Counted from the stretch's first letter, positions 1 through 5,304 are shown. The stretch: 6,837 nt of DNA from JBQCHF01 sp051953655 (GCA_051953655.1 JBQCIO010000105.1:1-6837); one strand, 5' to 3'. Notes: generated by a model from the letters alone, not told the origin. Program-made: numbers and translations.

Positions 1-223
1 CGAGGTCGACCTCGCCGGCGACCAGCGCGTCGCGCAGCGCGCTGACGAACACGCCGGTGCCCCCGATCTGCGCGAGCGGGGCGGTGCTGACGTCGCCGTG
101 GGTGACGACCTCGACGAGCTCCACGGCGCGGCCGGTGGCGGCGGTGCGCGCCCGGGCCACCCACCCGGACTGCGTGGTGGCCAGGGCGCTGCGGCGGGTG
201 CCGAGGCGCAGGGGGCGGCTCAC
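1..223 (-). CDS. hemC: Porphobilinogen deaminase (hydroxymethylbilane synthase), N-terminal part
   Basis: HemC joins four porphobilinogen molecules into hydroxymethylbilane in the cytoplasm, the step after ALA dehydratase in haem and corrinoid synthesis. Only about 74 N-terminal residues are present; the gene runs off the left edge. The protein begins VSRPLRLGTRRSALATTQSG, the usual family opening (LRLGTRxSxLAxxQ), and continues with GDVSTAPLAQIGGTGVF and then a segment like the family's VSALRDALVAGEVDL, all characteristic of the first domain. The GTG start (223-221) overlaps the hemA stop as GTGA, which implies translational coupling. A GGGGAGG stretch lies about 10 nt upstream, inside the hemA 3' end. 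The dipyrromethane-binding Cys would be in the missing C-terminal part. The identification is secure from the N-terminal motifs and the neighbour hemA. Confidence 0.95.
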   Translation of the reverse strand, partial: MSRPLRLGTRRSALATTQSGWVARARTAATGRAVELVEVVTHGDVSTAPLAQIGGTGVFVSALRDALVAGEVDL

Positions 224-1632
224 GCTCCGGACACCTCCCCGCCCCCGCCTGCTGCCGGCCGCCTCTCCAGCACTGTCGCCGGATCCTCCGGCTGGGTCGT
301 TCCCCGCGCAACCTCCGACGAACCGTCGGACAGATCGGGATCGCCGCTGCCGGTCACCGCCTCGACCGTGCGCGGGTCCAGGTCGAACAGCTCGCGCAGC
401 GCCTCGGCGTAGGCCTGGCCGCCGGGCTCGCCGGCCAGCTCCTTCACCCGCACGGTGGGCGAGTGCAGCAGCTTGTCCACCACCCGGCGCACCGTCTGGG
501 CGACCTCGGCGCGGCTGCGCTCGTCGAGCTCCACCCGCCCGGCCAGGCGCACCAGCTCGGCGTCGACGACCTCGGCGGCCATCGAGCGCAGGGCGACGAC
601 GGTGGGCGCCACGCTGGAGGCGCGCAGCCAGCCGAGGAACGCGGCCACCTCGTCGGCCACGATGCCGCGCACCCGGTCGACGTCCTCGGCGCCGGAGCCG
701 GCCAGCACCGCGGCCAGCGACTCGAGGTCGACGACGGCGACGTCGTCCAGGGTGTGGGCGGCGTGGTCGACGTCGCGGGGCAGCGCGAGGTCGAGCGCGG
801 CCTGCGGGCCGCGGCCGGCGGCCCGGCGGGCGTCGCGGGCGGCGGTGAGCGCGTCGAGGCCCAGCACGGTGCCGACGGCGCCGGTGGCGGTGACGACGAC
901 GTCGGCCGCCGCCAGCTCAGGCTCGAGCCGGTCCAGCGGCTCGCCGCGGCCCTGCACGCTCTCGGCCAGGCGGAGGGCGCGCTCGAGGGTGCGGTTGACC
1001 ACGACGATCTCGCCGGCGCCGCGGCGGCGCAGGGTGGCCGCAGCGAGCGCGGCCATCGACCCGGCCCCGATGACCAGCGCGCTGCGACCGGCGAGCGGGC
1101 CGACCACCTGCTCGGCCTGGTCCAGGCCGACGGTGACCAGCGACTGGCCGGCGCGGTCGATCGCGGTCTCGCTGTGCGCCCGCTTGCCGACCCGCAGCGC
1201 GTGCTGCAGCAGCTCGTTGAGCACCCGGCCGGCCGCGCCGACCTCCTGCGCGCTGCGCAGCGAGAGCTTGACCTGGCCGAGGATCTGGCCCTCGCCCACC
1301 ACCATCGAGTCCAGGCCGCAGGCCACCGAGAACAGGTGGTGCACGGCGCGGTCGTCGTAGTGGACGTAGAGGTGTGGGGTGAGCACGTCGATGTCGACGC
1401 CGGTGGCGCGGGCCAGGCGCTCGGCCACCCCGGCCACGCCGCCGTGGAACTTGTCCACCTCGGCGTAGACCTCGACCCGGTTGCAGGTGGAGAGCACGAC
1501 CGACTCGGCCACGTGCGCGGCGTTCGCGACGTCGGCGGCCAGCTTGGCCGCGACCTCCGGGGCGAGCGCGGCGCGCTCGAGCACGGCGACCGGCGCGGTG
1601 CGGTGGGACAGGCCCACGACCAGGACGCTCAA
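220..1632 (-). CDS. hemA: Glutamyl-tRNA reductase
   Basis: HemA is the NADPH-dependent reductase that turns glutamyl-tRNA(Glu) into glutamate-1-semialdehyde, the committed step of C5-pathway tetrapyrrole synthesis. The 470-residue product opens with SVLVVGLSHRTAPVAVLERA. It carries the catalytic cysteine in STCNRVE (Cys50), the family segment DSMVVGEGQILGQVK (about 108-122), and a Rossmann GAGSM motif (about 189-193) for NADPH. A helical dimerisation region follows, then a low-complexity acidic/Gly-rich tail of about 45 residues. I chose the TTG at 1632 because it directly precedes SVLVVG and no ATG or GTG is available in frame upstream of it after rex. There is no strong Shine-Dalgarno, so coupling to upstream translation is likely. 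It sits 40 nt after rex and overlaps hemC by 4 nt, so the three genes form an operon. Length is normal for actinobacteria. Confidence 0.96.
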   Translation of the reverse strand: MSVLVVGLSHRTAPVAVLERAALAPEVAAKLAADVANAAHVAESVVLSTCNRVEVYAEVDKFHGGVAGVAERLARATGVDIDVLTPHLYVHYDDRAVHHLFSVACGLDSMVVGEGQILGQVKLSLRSAQEVGAAGRVLNELLQHALRVGKRAHSETAIDRAGQSLVTVGLDQAEQVVGPLAGRSALVIGAGSMAALAAATLRRRGAGEIVVVNRTLERALRLAESVQGRGEPLDRLEPELAAADVVVTATGAVGTVLGLDALTAARDARRAAGRGPQAALDLALPRDVDHAAHTLDDVAVVDLESLAAVLAGSGAEDVDRVRGIVADEVAAFLGWLRASSVAPTVVALRSMAAEVVDAELVRLAGRVELDERSRAEVAQTVRRVVDKLLHSPTVRVKELAGEPGGQAYAEALRELFDLDPRTVEAVTGSGDPDLSDGSSEVARGTTQPEDPATVLERRPAAGGGGEVSGA

Positions 1633-1676
1633 CGGACGCTCATCCCTGTGCTCATCCCCGTGCTCATCGCGCTCAT
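1629..1676 (-). CDS. 15-codon ATG-AGC repeat ORF bridging rex and hemA (possible relay/leader ORF)
   Basis: The rex stop overlaps an ATG (ATGA, 1676-1673) that opens a frame reading MSAMSTGMSTGMSVR and then stops at a TGA (1631-1629) overlapping the hemA TTG start as TTGA. Four in-frame ATG codons, each followed by AGC, start at 1676, 1667, 1655 and 1643. The arrangement would let ribosomes finishing rex reinitiate here and be delivered to the weak hemA TTG. There is no clear Shine-Dalgarno of its own. The overlaps at both ends are seen in the sequence; the coupling role is inference. It may simply be a slippage-expanded spacer. Confidence 0.4.
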   Translation of the reverse strand: MSAMSTGMSTGMSVR

Positions 1677-1679
1677 CCG
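1641..1679 (-). repeat. Short tandem repeat of GATGAGC units in the rex-hemA junction
   Basis: On the minus strand four copies of GATGAGC occur at spacings of 9, 12 and 12 nt. A degenerate fifth copy (TTGAGC) forms the hemA start 11 nt after the last. Successive units read GATGAGCGC, GATGAGCACGGG, GATGAGCACAGG and GATGAGCGTCCG. The pattern suggests replication slippage around a start codon. Confidence 0.75.
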
Positions 1680-2569
1680 CGCGCCGCCGAGAGCCGGCGG
1701 GCGGCCAGCTCGTCGGGCCGGTCGTGCCGCCCGTGCTGGCCTGCCGGCAGCCCCACCGGTCCGGCGGACTTGCGCTGCTCGTGGAAGGCGAGGATCTGCA
1801 GCTCGATGGAGAGGTCGACCTTGCGGACGTCGACGTCGGCGGGCACCGCGAGCACGACCGGCGCGAAGTTGAGGATGCTGCGCACCCCCGCCTCCACCAT
1901 CCGGTCGCACACCTCCTGGGCGGCCGAGGCCGGGGTGGCGATGACCCCGATGCACGGCAGGGCGCCGGCCAGCACGCTCTCCAGCTCCTCGACGTGGCGC
2001 ACCCGCACCCCGGCGACATCCTGGCCGGTGAGCCGGGCGTCGCTGTCGAGCAGCGCATGCACCTGGAACCCGCGGGTGGCGAACCCGCCGTAGTTGGCCA
2101 GGGCGTGGCCGAGGTTGCCGACCCCGACGATGACGACCGGCCAGTCCTGGGTCAGGCCGAGCTCGCGGGAGACCTGGTAGACGAGGTAGTCGACGTCGTA
2201 GCCGACGCCGCGGGTGCCGTAGGAGCCGAGGTAGGACAGGTCCTTGCGCAGCTTGGCCGAGCCGACGCCGGCGGCCGTGGCCAGCTCGTCCGAGGAGACG
2301 GTGTCCACCCCGCTGTCGGCCAGCGAGCGCAGCGCGCGCAGGTAGAGCGGGAGGCGGGCCACGGTGGCCTCGGGGATGTCGCGGGTCCGGCCGCCGCGCG
2401 CGGGCCGCTCGATCGACGGGCGGTGGGCGGGGCGCAGGGAGGTCGGCCGGCGGGGGGCGTCGGCGGCGTCCGGTGCGGCGGCGCCCGCGGCGGCGCCCGC
2501 GTCGGCACCGGCGCCGGTCCCGGCCTCGATGCCGGTCTCGACCCCGGGGTCCTCACGACGTCCGGTCAC
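1673..2569 (-). CDS. rex: Redox-sensing transcriptional repressor Rex
   Basis: Rex is a dimeric repressor that binds DNA when NADH/NAD+ is low and is released by NADH. The product is 298 residues. An Ala/Gly/Pro-rich, probably disordered extension (1-60) is followed by the winged-helix domain (about 61-130, from RDIPEATVARLPLY to the recognition region VGSAKLRKDLSYLGSYG). Then comes a Rossmann domain with GVGNLG (149-154) and the C-terminal segment LSIELQILAFHEQRK, with the domain-swapped helix typical of the family. Start choice: the GTG at 2569 has GGAG 4 nt upstream, and no later start keeps the DNA-binding domain intact. The extension makes it longer than Rex proteins of about 210-260 residues. 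A near-perfect Rex operator over its own promoter (2738-2755) indicates autoregulation. It heads the hemA-hemC operon, as in Streptomyces. Confidence 0.96.
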   Translation of the reverse strand: MTGRREDPGVETGIEAGTGAGADAGAAAGAAAPDAADAPRRPTSLRPAHRPSIERPARGGRTRDIPEATVARLPLYLRALRSLADSGVDTVSSDELATAAGVGSAKLRKDLSYLGSYGTRGVGYDVDYLVYQVSRELGLTQDWPVVIVGVGNLGHALANYGGFATRGFQVHALLDSDARLTGQDVAGVRVRHVEELESVLAGALPCIGVIATPASAAQEVCDRMVEAGVRSILNFAPVVLAVPADVDVRKVDLSIELQILAFHEQRKSAGPVGLPAGQHGRHDRPDELAARRLSAARG

Positions 2570-2641
2570 GGTGCTCCAGTGCGTGCTGAGCGGTGGGCTG
2601 AGCGCTTGCGCGGTACGTGCCTGCTGACGGTGCTCGCTGCC

Positions 2642-2669
2642 TGCCGGACCCAGAGCGTTGGGTCCTGCA
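2642..2669 (-). promoter_or_regulatory. Strong inverted repeat / hairpin in the rex 5' leader
   Basis: Arms GGACCCA (2646-2652) and TGGGTCC (2659-2665) are perfect complements around a 6-nt loop. The stem extends by three more pairs (TGC/GCA) past one mismatch, giving 10 pairs. It lies roughly 50-80 nt downstream of the predicted transcription start and more than 70 nt before the rex start. There is no U-run, so it does not look like a plain intrinsic terminator. It could be an mRNA structure or a second regulator's operator. I do not recognise a known riboswitch. Confidence 0.55.
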
Positions 2670-2726
2670 ACTCTTGCCGACGCAATCGTGCGGGGCCCCC
2701 GTGCCTCCCACCGGTCGGCATGGGCG

Positions 2727-2755
2727 AGGTTACGACCTTGTGAACGACTGCACAA
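2727..2755 (-). promoter_or_regulatory. Predicted rex-hemA-hemC promoter
   Basis: On the minus strand TTGTGC (2755-2750) serves as -35 and TAACCT (2732-2727) as -10, separated by exactly 17 nt. The -10 fits the actinobacterial TAnnnT pattern; the -35 matches TTGACA only in TTG. The predicted start near 2720 gives a leader of about 150 nt before the rex GTG. The coincidence with the Rex operator supports it. Confidence 0.65.
2738..2755. promoter_or_regulatory. Rex operator (ROP)
   Basis: The 18-bp site TTGTGAACGACTGCACAA matches the published Rex consensus TTGTGAANNNNTTCACAA with one mismatch (G for T at the second base of the right arm). It covers the -35 and most of the spacer of the predicted rex promoter, so bound Rex would block RNA polymerase. 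Presence of rex directly downstream makes autoregulation the natural reading. I saw no second copy elsewhere in the window. Confidence 0.85.
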
Positions 2756-2844
2756 AGTCGAGGCCCTGGACTGTGACGTACCCCTCATCCGGCCCGTCTC
2801 GCCCGTTGCGGGACACGCACGGCATCTCGTCGACGTGTGGTCCC

Positions 2845-2873
2845 GGCCGCCCTCGGCGCCCGACGGGCCGGCC
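2845..2873 (-). terminator. Weak GC-rich hairpin after the glutaredoxin-like gene
   Basis: GGCCGCCC (2845-2852) and GGGCCGGCC (2865-2873) can pair with one bulge, 15 nt past the stop of the 95-residue thiol protein. There is no T-run. In DNA this GC-rich such arms arise easily, so this is only a candidate terminator separating that gene from the rex promoter. Confidence 0.3.
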
Positions 2874-2887
2874 GCCGGGGCGCGGGC

Positions 2888-3175
2888 TCAGCCGCCGAGC
2901 GCCGTCCGCAGCCGCCGCTCGTCCACCCGCCAGTAGTCGTGCGGCCGGCCGTCGACGAGGGTGACCGGGATCTTCTCCCAGTAGGCCTCGTACAGCTCGG
3001 GGTCCTCCAGGATGGAGCGCTCCTCGAAGCCGGCGCCGAGCTCCGCGGTGACCCGCAGGACCACCTCGCGGGCGTCCTCGCACAGGTGGCAGCCGGGCTT
3101 GCCGACCAGCGTGACCACGTGAGCGCTCCCCGCTCGGGACGTCGCGGTCGCGGACCGGCGGCGCAGCACGCCCAT
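2888..3175 (-). CDS. Glutaredoxin-like (DUF836-type) small thiol protein
   Basis: This is a 95-residue protein with a single thioredoxin fold. After a basic N-terminus, HVVTLVGKPGCHLCEDARE places a CxxC pair (Cys29, Cys32) at the end of the first strand. IPVTLVDG supplies the cis-proline (Pro70) opposite the active site, and the C-terminal strand/helix DYWRVDERRL follows. This is the pattern of the DUF836/glutaredoxin family, which is likely to reduce or shuttle disulfides in the cytoplasm; the true partner is unknown. The ATG at 3175 is supported by GGAGGT (3185-3180) 4 nt upstream. It is transcribed towards rex but separated from it by 318 bp with its own promoter, so it is probably a separate unit. 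It shares the divergent gap 3176-3413 with the CAP gene. Confidence 0.88.
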   Translation of the reverse strand: MGVLRRRSATATSRAGSAHVVTLVGKPGCHLCEDAREVVLRVTAELGAGFEERSILEDPELYEAYWEKIPVTLVDGRPHDYWRVDERRLRTALGG

Positions 3176-3271
3176 GGTCACCTCCACGGTCACGTCATCC
3201 GGGTGGACAGCGGGAGCGGCGCGTCCCGCCTCGATCGTGGCACAGCGCCGCCGCGCCATGTCCGTGACCCG

Positions 3272-3294
3272 GCAGCGAGCCGTGCAGCGAGCCG
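3272..3294. repeat. 11-bp tandem direct repeat
   Basis: GCAGCGAGCCG occurs twice, separated by one T, giving a 12-bp period close to one helical turn. It could be a paired regulator site or a chance duplication. Confidence 0.6.
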
Positions 3295-3401
3295 GGTGCA
3301 CCCGATCGAGGGACACGACCTCAAGGCCTGCGCCGCCGCCCCCGACGTTCTCCTCAGGTCGAGGTCGCCCCGGCCGAGACCGCTCCCCACGCTGCTCCTG
3401 C

Positions 3402-3407
3402 AGGAGG
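3402..3407 (+). promoter_or_regulatory. Ribosome binding site fixing the CAP-protein start
   Basis: AGGAGG lies 6 nt before the GTG at 3414 and is the only strong Shine-Dalgarno near the signal peptide, so it decides the start. It sits in a 12-bp palindrome (3395-3406) able to form a short CTCC/GGAG stem with a TGCA loop. Confidence 0.75.
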
Positions 3408-3413
3408 CCCGCC

Positions 3414-4295
3414 GTGCTCCCCGCCCCGGCCGTCACGCCCGTCCGGTCGACGTCCGCGGCGCGCCACGGCAGACCGGCGCCCGGCGCACTGGTCCCCCTG
3501 CTGGTGACCGCGCTGCTCGCGGCGCTCGCGGTGGCGCTGCCGGCCCGGCCGGCCGCGGCGCAGGGTCCGGGCACCTCGACGGTCCTCTCCCAGGTGAACG
3601 CCAGCCGGGCGGCGGCCGGGCTGCGCCCGCTCTCGCTGGCCGGCGACCTCTCCTCGGTCGCGTACGCGTGGTCGCAGCACCTGGCGGCCTCCGGGACCCT
3701 CGGGCACAACCCGAACCTCACCGGCCAGGTCGACGACTGGCAGGTGGTGGGCGAGAACGTCGGCTACGGCCCCACCGTGACCGACATCGAGACCGCCTTC
3801 ATGAACAGCCCCCGGCACCGTGCCAACATCCTCGAGCCCCGCTACACCCAGATCGGGCTCGGCGTGGTCGTGGACGCCTCGGGGACCGCGTGGGTGACCC
3901 AGGTGTTCCGCAAGCCCCTCACCGCGACCACCACGACGACGAGCACGACCAAGTCCACCAGCACGACGACCGCCACCAAGTCCACCAGCAGCAAGACCAC
4001 CAGCAGCAAGTCCACCAGCACCGGGACGCCGGCTCGGACCGGCACGACCGCCGCGTCCGGGTCGGGGGCCGCGACGGCGACGACGGGCAGCCGGCCCGCG
4101 GCGCCCCGCCCGACCGCCACTGCCGCCGTCCGCCCGACTACGACCTCCTCGCCCCGTGCGAGCGCCGCCCCCGACCTCCAGCAGCTGCTGGCCGAGCGCC
4201 TAGCCGCGGCGGCCGAGGCACGCCCCGGGACCTCCGCGGACCCGGTCGACGCCGCGCTCGGGTGGGCGGCCACGATGGACACGCTGGCGGGCTGA
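3414..4295 (+). CDS. Secreted CAP/SCP-domain protein with Thr/Ser/Lys-rich tail
   Basis: This is a 293-residue exported protein. It has a long Arg-containing n-region (1-24), a hydrophobic core (LVPLLVTALLAALAVAL, about 26-42) and a signal-peptidase site after PARPAAA (about 49). The CAP domain (YkwD/SCP type) spans roughly 55-168, from VLSQVNASRAAAGLRPL through GHN (His98), GEN (Glu114), NSPRHRANIL (His135) to GVVVDASGTAWVTQVF; these His and Glu residues line the family's cavity. From about 170 a Thr/Ser/Lys low-complexity linker leads into a Pro/Ala/Thr-rich tail and an amphipathic Ala-rich end. There is no LPXTG or membrane anchor. The function of bacterial CAP proteins is mostly unknown; a cell-wall or spore-surface role would suit its neighbours but is inference. 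It lies between the thiol gene and the HAD gene. Confidence 0.9.
   Translation: MLPAPAVTPVRSTSAARHGRPAPGALVPLLVTALLAALAVALPARPAAAQGPGTSTVLSQVNASRAAAGLRPLSLAGDLSSVAYAWSQHLAASGTLGHNPNLTGQVDDWQVVGENVGYGPTVTDIETAFMNSPRHRANILEPRYTQIGLGVVVDASGTAWVTQVFRKPLTATTTTTSTTKSTSTTTATKSTSSKTTSSKSTSTGTPARTGTTAASGSGAATATTGSRPAAPRPTATAAVRPTTTSSPRASAAPDLQQLLAERLAAAAEARPGTSADPVDAALGWAATMDTLAG
3921..4023 (+). repeat. Low-complexity Thr/Ser/Lys-coding repeat in the CAP gene
   Basis: The motif AAGTCCACCAGCA occurs at 3951, 3978 and 4008, with an AAGACCACCAGCA variant at 3993. Spacings of 27, 15 and 15 nt keep frame and encode KSTS/KTTS units. The tract is all ACC/ACG/AGC/AAG codons and probably forms an extended, wall-spanning or glycosylated linker of variable length. 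Confidence 0.8.
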
Positions 4296-4375
4296 CGCAC
4301 CGGCCGGCGGCGTGAGGTCGCCCGCACCGGGCCCGGAGGGACCGTGGGTCCTCGGGGGAGGCCGAGCGGACGCCC

Positions 4376-4381
4376 TAGAGT
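4376..4381 (+). promoter_or_regulatory. -10 element of a leaderless promoter for the HAD gene
   Basis: TAGAGT matches the actinobacterial housekeeping -10 pattern (TAGRRT/TAnnnT). It ends 7 nt before the ATG at 4389, placing the transcription start on or next to the A of the ATG. No Shine-Dalgarno lies just before that ATG. No TTGACA-like -35 is visible (4353-4358 is CGGGGG). Leaderless transcripts are common in actinobacteria. Confidence 0.6.
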
Positions 4382-4388
4382 CGCTCCC

Positions 4389-5264
4389 ATGGGGCGCCCC
4401 CGACGCAACAGCCGCCCGACGAGCCGGCACGTCCTCGCCGGCAGCGCGTCGGCCGCCGCGGCCGAGGTCGAGGCCTCCCTCGCGGTCAGCCCGGACCCGC
4501 GCGCCGGAGCCTTCTTCGACGTCGACAACACCGTGGTGCAGGGCGCCTCGATCTTCCACCTCGCCCGCGGCCTCTACGCCCGCGACTTCTTCACCCCCGG
4601 CGACATCGCCCGCTTCGCCTGGCAGCAGGCCAAGTTCCGCCTGCTCGGGGCCGAGGACCTGGAGCACATGGCCGAGGCGCAGGAGACGGCGCTGGCCTTC
4701 ATCAAGGGCCGGCGGGTCGAGGAGCTGAGCCGGATCGGCGAGGAGGTCTTCGACGAGGTCATCGCCGACAAGATCTGGCCGGGCACCCGTGCCCTGGCCC
4801 AGATGCACCTCGACGCCGGGCAGCGGGTCTGGCTGGTGACCGCCACGCCCGTGGAGGTGGCCACCGTCATCGCCCGCCGGCTCGGCCTCACCGGCGCGCT
4901 GGGCACCGTGGCCGAGTCGGTCGACGGCGTCTACACGGGGAGGCTGGTCGGCCAGCCCCTGCACGGGGAGGCCAAGGCGCAGGCGGTGCGGGCCCTGGCC
5001 CAGCGCGAGGGGCTCGAGCTCGAGCGCTGCTCGGCCTACAGCGACTCGGCCAACGACATCCCGATGCTCTCGCTCGTCGGGCACCCGTGCGCGATCAACC
5101 CCGACTCGGCCCTGGCCACCTACGCCCGGGCCAACGGCTGGCGCATCCGCGACTACCGGACCGGGCGCAAGGCGGCCAGGGTCGGGGTGCCGGCCGCGGC
5201 CGGGGTCGGTGCGGCCACCGGAGCCGCGCTCGCCGTCGTCGCCGCCCGCCGACGCCGCGGCTGA
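4389..5264 (+). CDS. HAD-IB family hydrolase (SerB-like phosphatase)
   Basis: This is a 291-residue haloacid-dehalogenase-type phosphohydrolase. Motif I is AFFDVDNTVVQG (nucleophile Asp44, acid/base Asp46). A helical cap (about 55-125) contains FAWQQAKFRLLG, followed by WPGTRAL. Motif II is VWLVTATP (Thr151), motif III is probably Lys196, and motif IV is YSDSANDIPML (Asp219, Asp223). The phosphoserine-phosphatase-like subclass IB fits, but the substrate is unknown and a true SerB role is not implied. The C-terminus has an Ala/Gly/Val hydrophobic stretch (about 266-286) ending in RRRR, a possible membrane-associating tail. I prefer the ATG at 4389 because of the -10 element 7 nt upstream; a GTG at 4344 with GGAGG 4 nt before it would add 15 Arg/Pro-rich residues. 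A hairpin 13 nt after the stop ends the unit. Confidence 0.9.
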   Translation: MGRPRRNSRPTSRHVLAGSASAAAAEVEASLAVSPDPRAGAFFDVDNTVVQGASIFHLARGLYARDFFTPGDIARFAWQQAKFRLLGAEDLEHMAEAQETALAFIKGRRVEELSRIGEEVFDEVIADKIWPGTRALAQMHLDAGQRVWLVTATPVEVATVIARRLGLTGALGTVAESVDGVYTGRLVGQPLHGEAKAQAVRALAQREGLELERCSAYSDSANDIPMLSLVGHPCAINPDSALATYARANGWRIRDYRTGRKAARVGVPAAAGVGAATGAALAVVAARRRRG

Positions 5265-5277
5265 GCCCGCTCCGGGG

Positions 5278-5301
5278 CCCGGTCCCGAATCCGGGACCGG
5301 G
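5278..5301 (+). terminator. Terminator-like hairpin after the HAD gene
   Basis: CCCGGTCCCG (5278-5287) and CGGGACCGGG (5292-5301) are perfect 10-nt complements around an AATC loop, 13 nt downstream of the HAD stop codon. No T-run follows, which is usual for strong GC hairpins in actinobacteria. It separates the HAD transcript from the sigma-factor promoter region. Confidence 0.7.
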
Positions 5302-5304
5302 TCG

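Larger units (their letters stand above)
3176..3413. other. Divergent intergenic region between the thiol-protein and CAP genes
   Basis: This 238-bp stretch must hold promoters for two divergent genes. I see no confident -10/-35 pair on either strand. It contains an 11-bp direct repeat, GCAGCGAGCCG, at 3272-3282 and 3284-3294 (12-bp period), and a palindrome CTCCTGCAGGAG (3395-3406) that includes the CAP gene's ribosome binding site. No coding sequence is credible here. Confidence 0.5.

Noticed and set aside
57..848. 263-residue plus-strand frame over hemC and the hemA end
   Set aside because: It is an Arg/Pro-rich product antisense to hemC and hemA, with no ribosome binding site and no motif.
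463..1872. Long plus-strand open frames across hemA and rex (also 455-1360 and 1481-2743)
   Set aside because: They lie antisense to well-identified genes. Their products are His/Gly/Val- or Arg/Ser-rich with no family motif; they exist because stop codons are rare in this GC-rich DNA.
2570..2788. Upstream in-frame start for rex at 2788
   Set aside because: It would place the Rex operator and promoter inside the coding sequence and add 73 residues with no similarity to Rex. The GTG at 2569 has a ribosome binding site.
3921..4023. CRISPR-like or satellite array
   Set aside because: The repeats are short, in frame, inside a secreted protein's linker, and have no unique spacers.
4344..4388. 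GTG at 4344 as HAD start
   Set aside because: It has a GGAGG nearby, but the extra residues are only Arg/Pro/Gly-rich and the -10 at 4376-4381 points to the ATG at 4389. It is kept only as an alternative.
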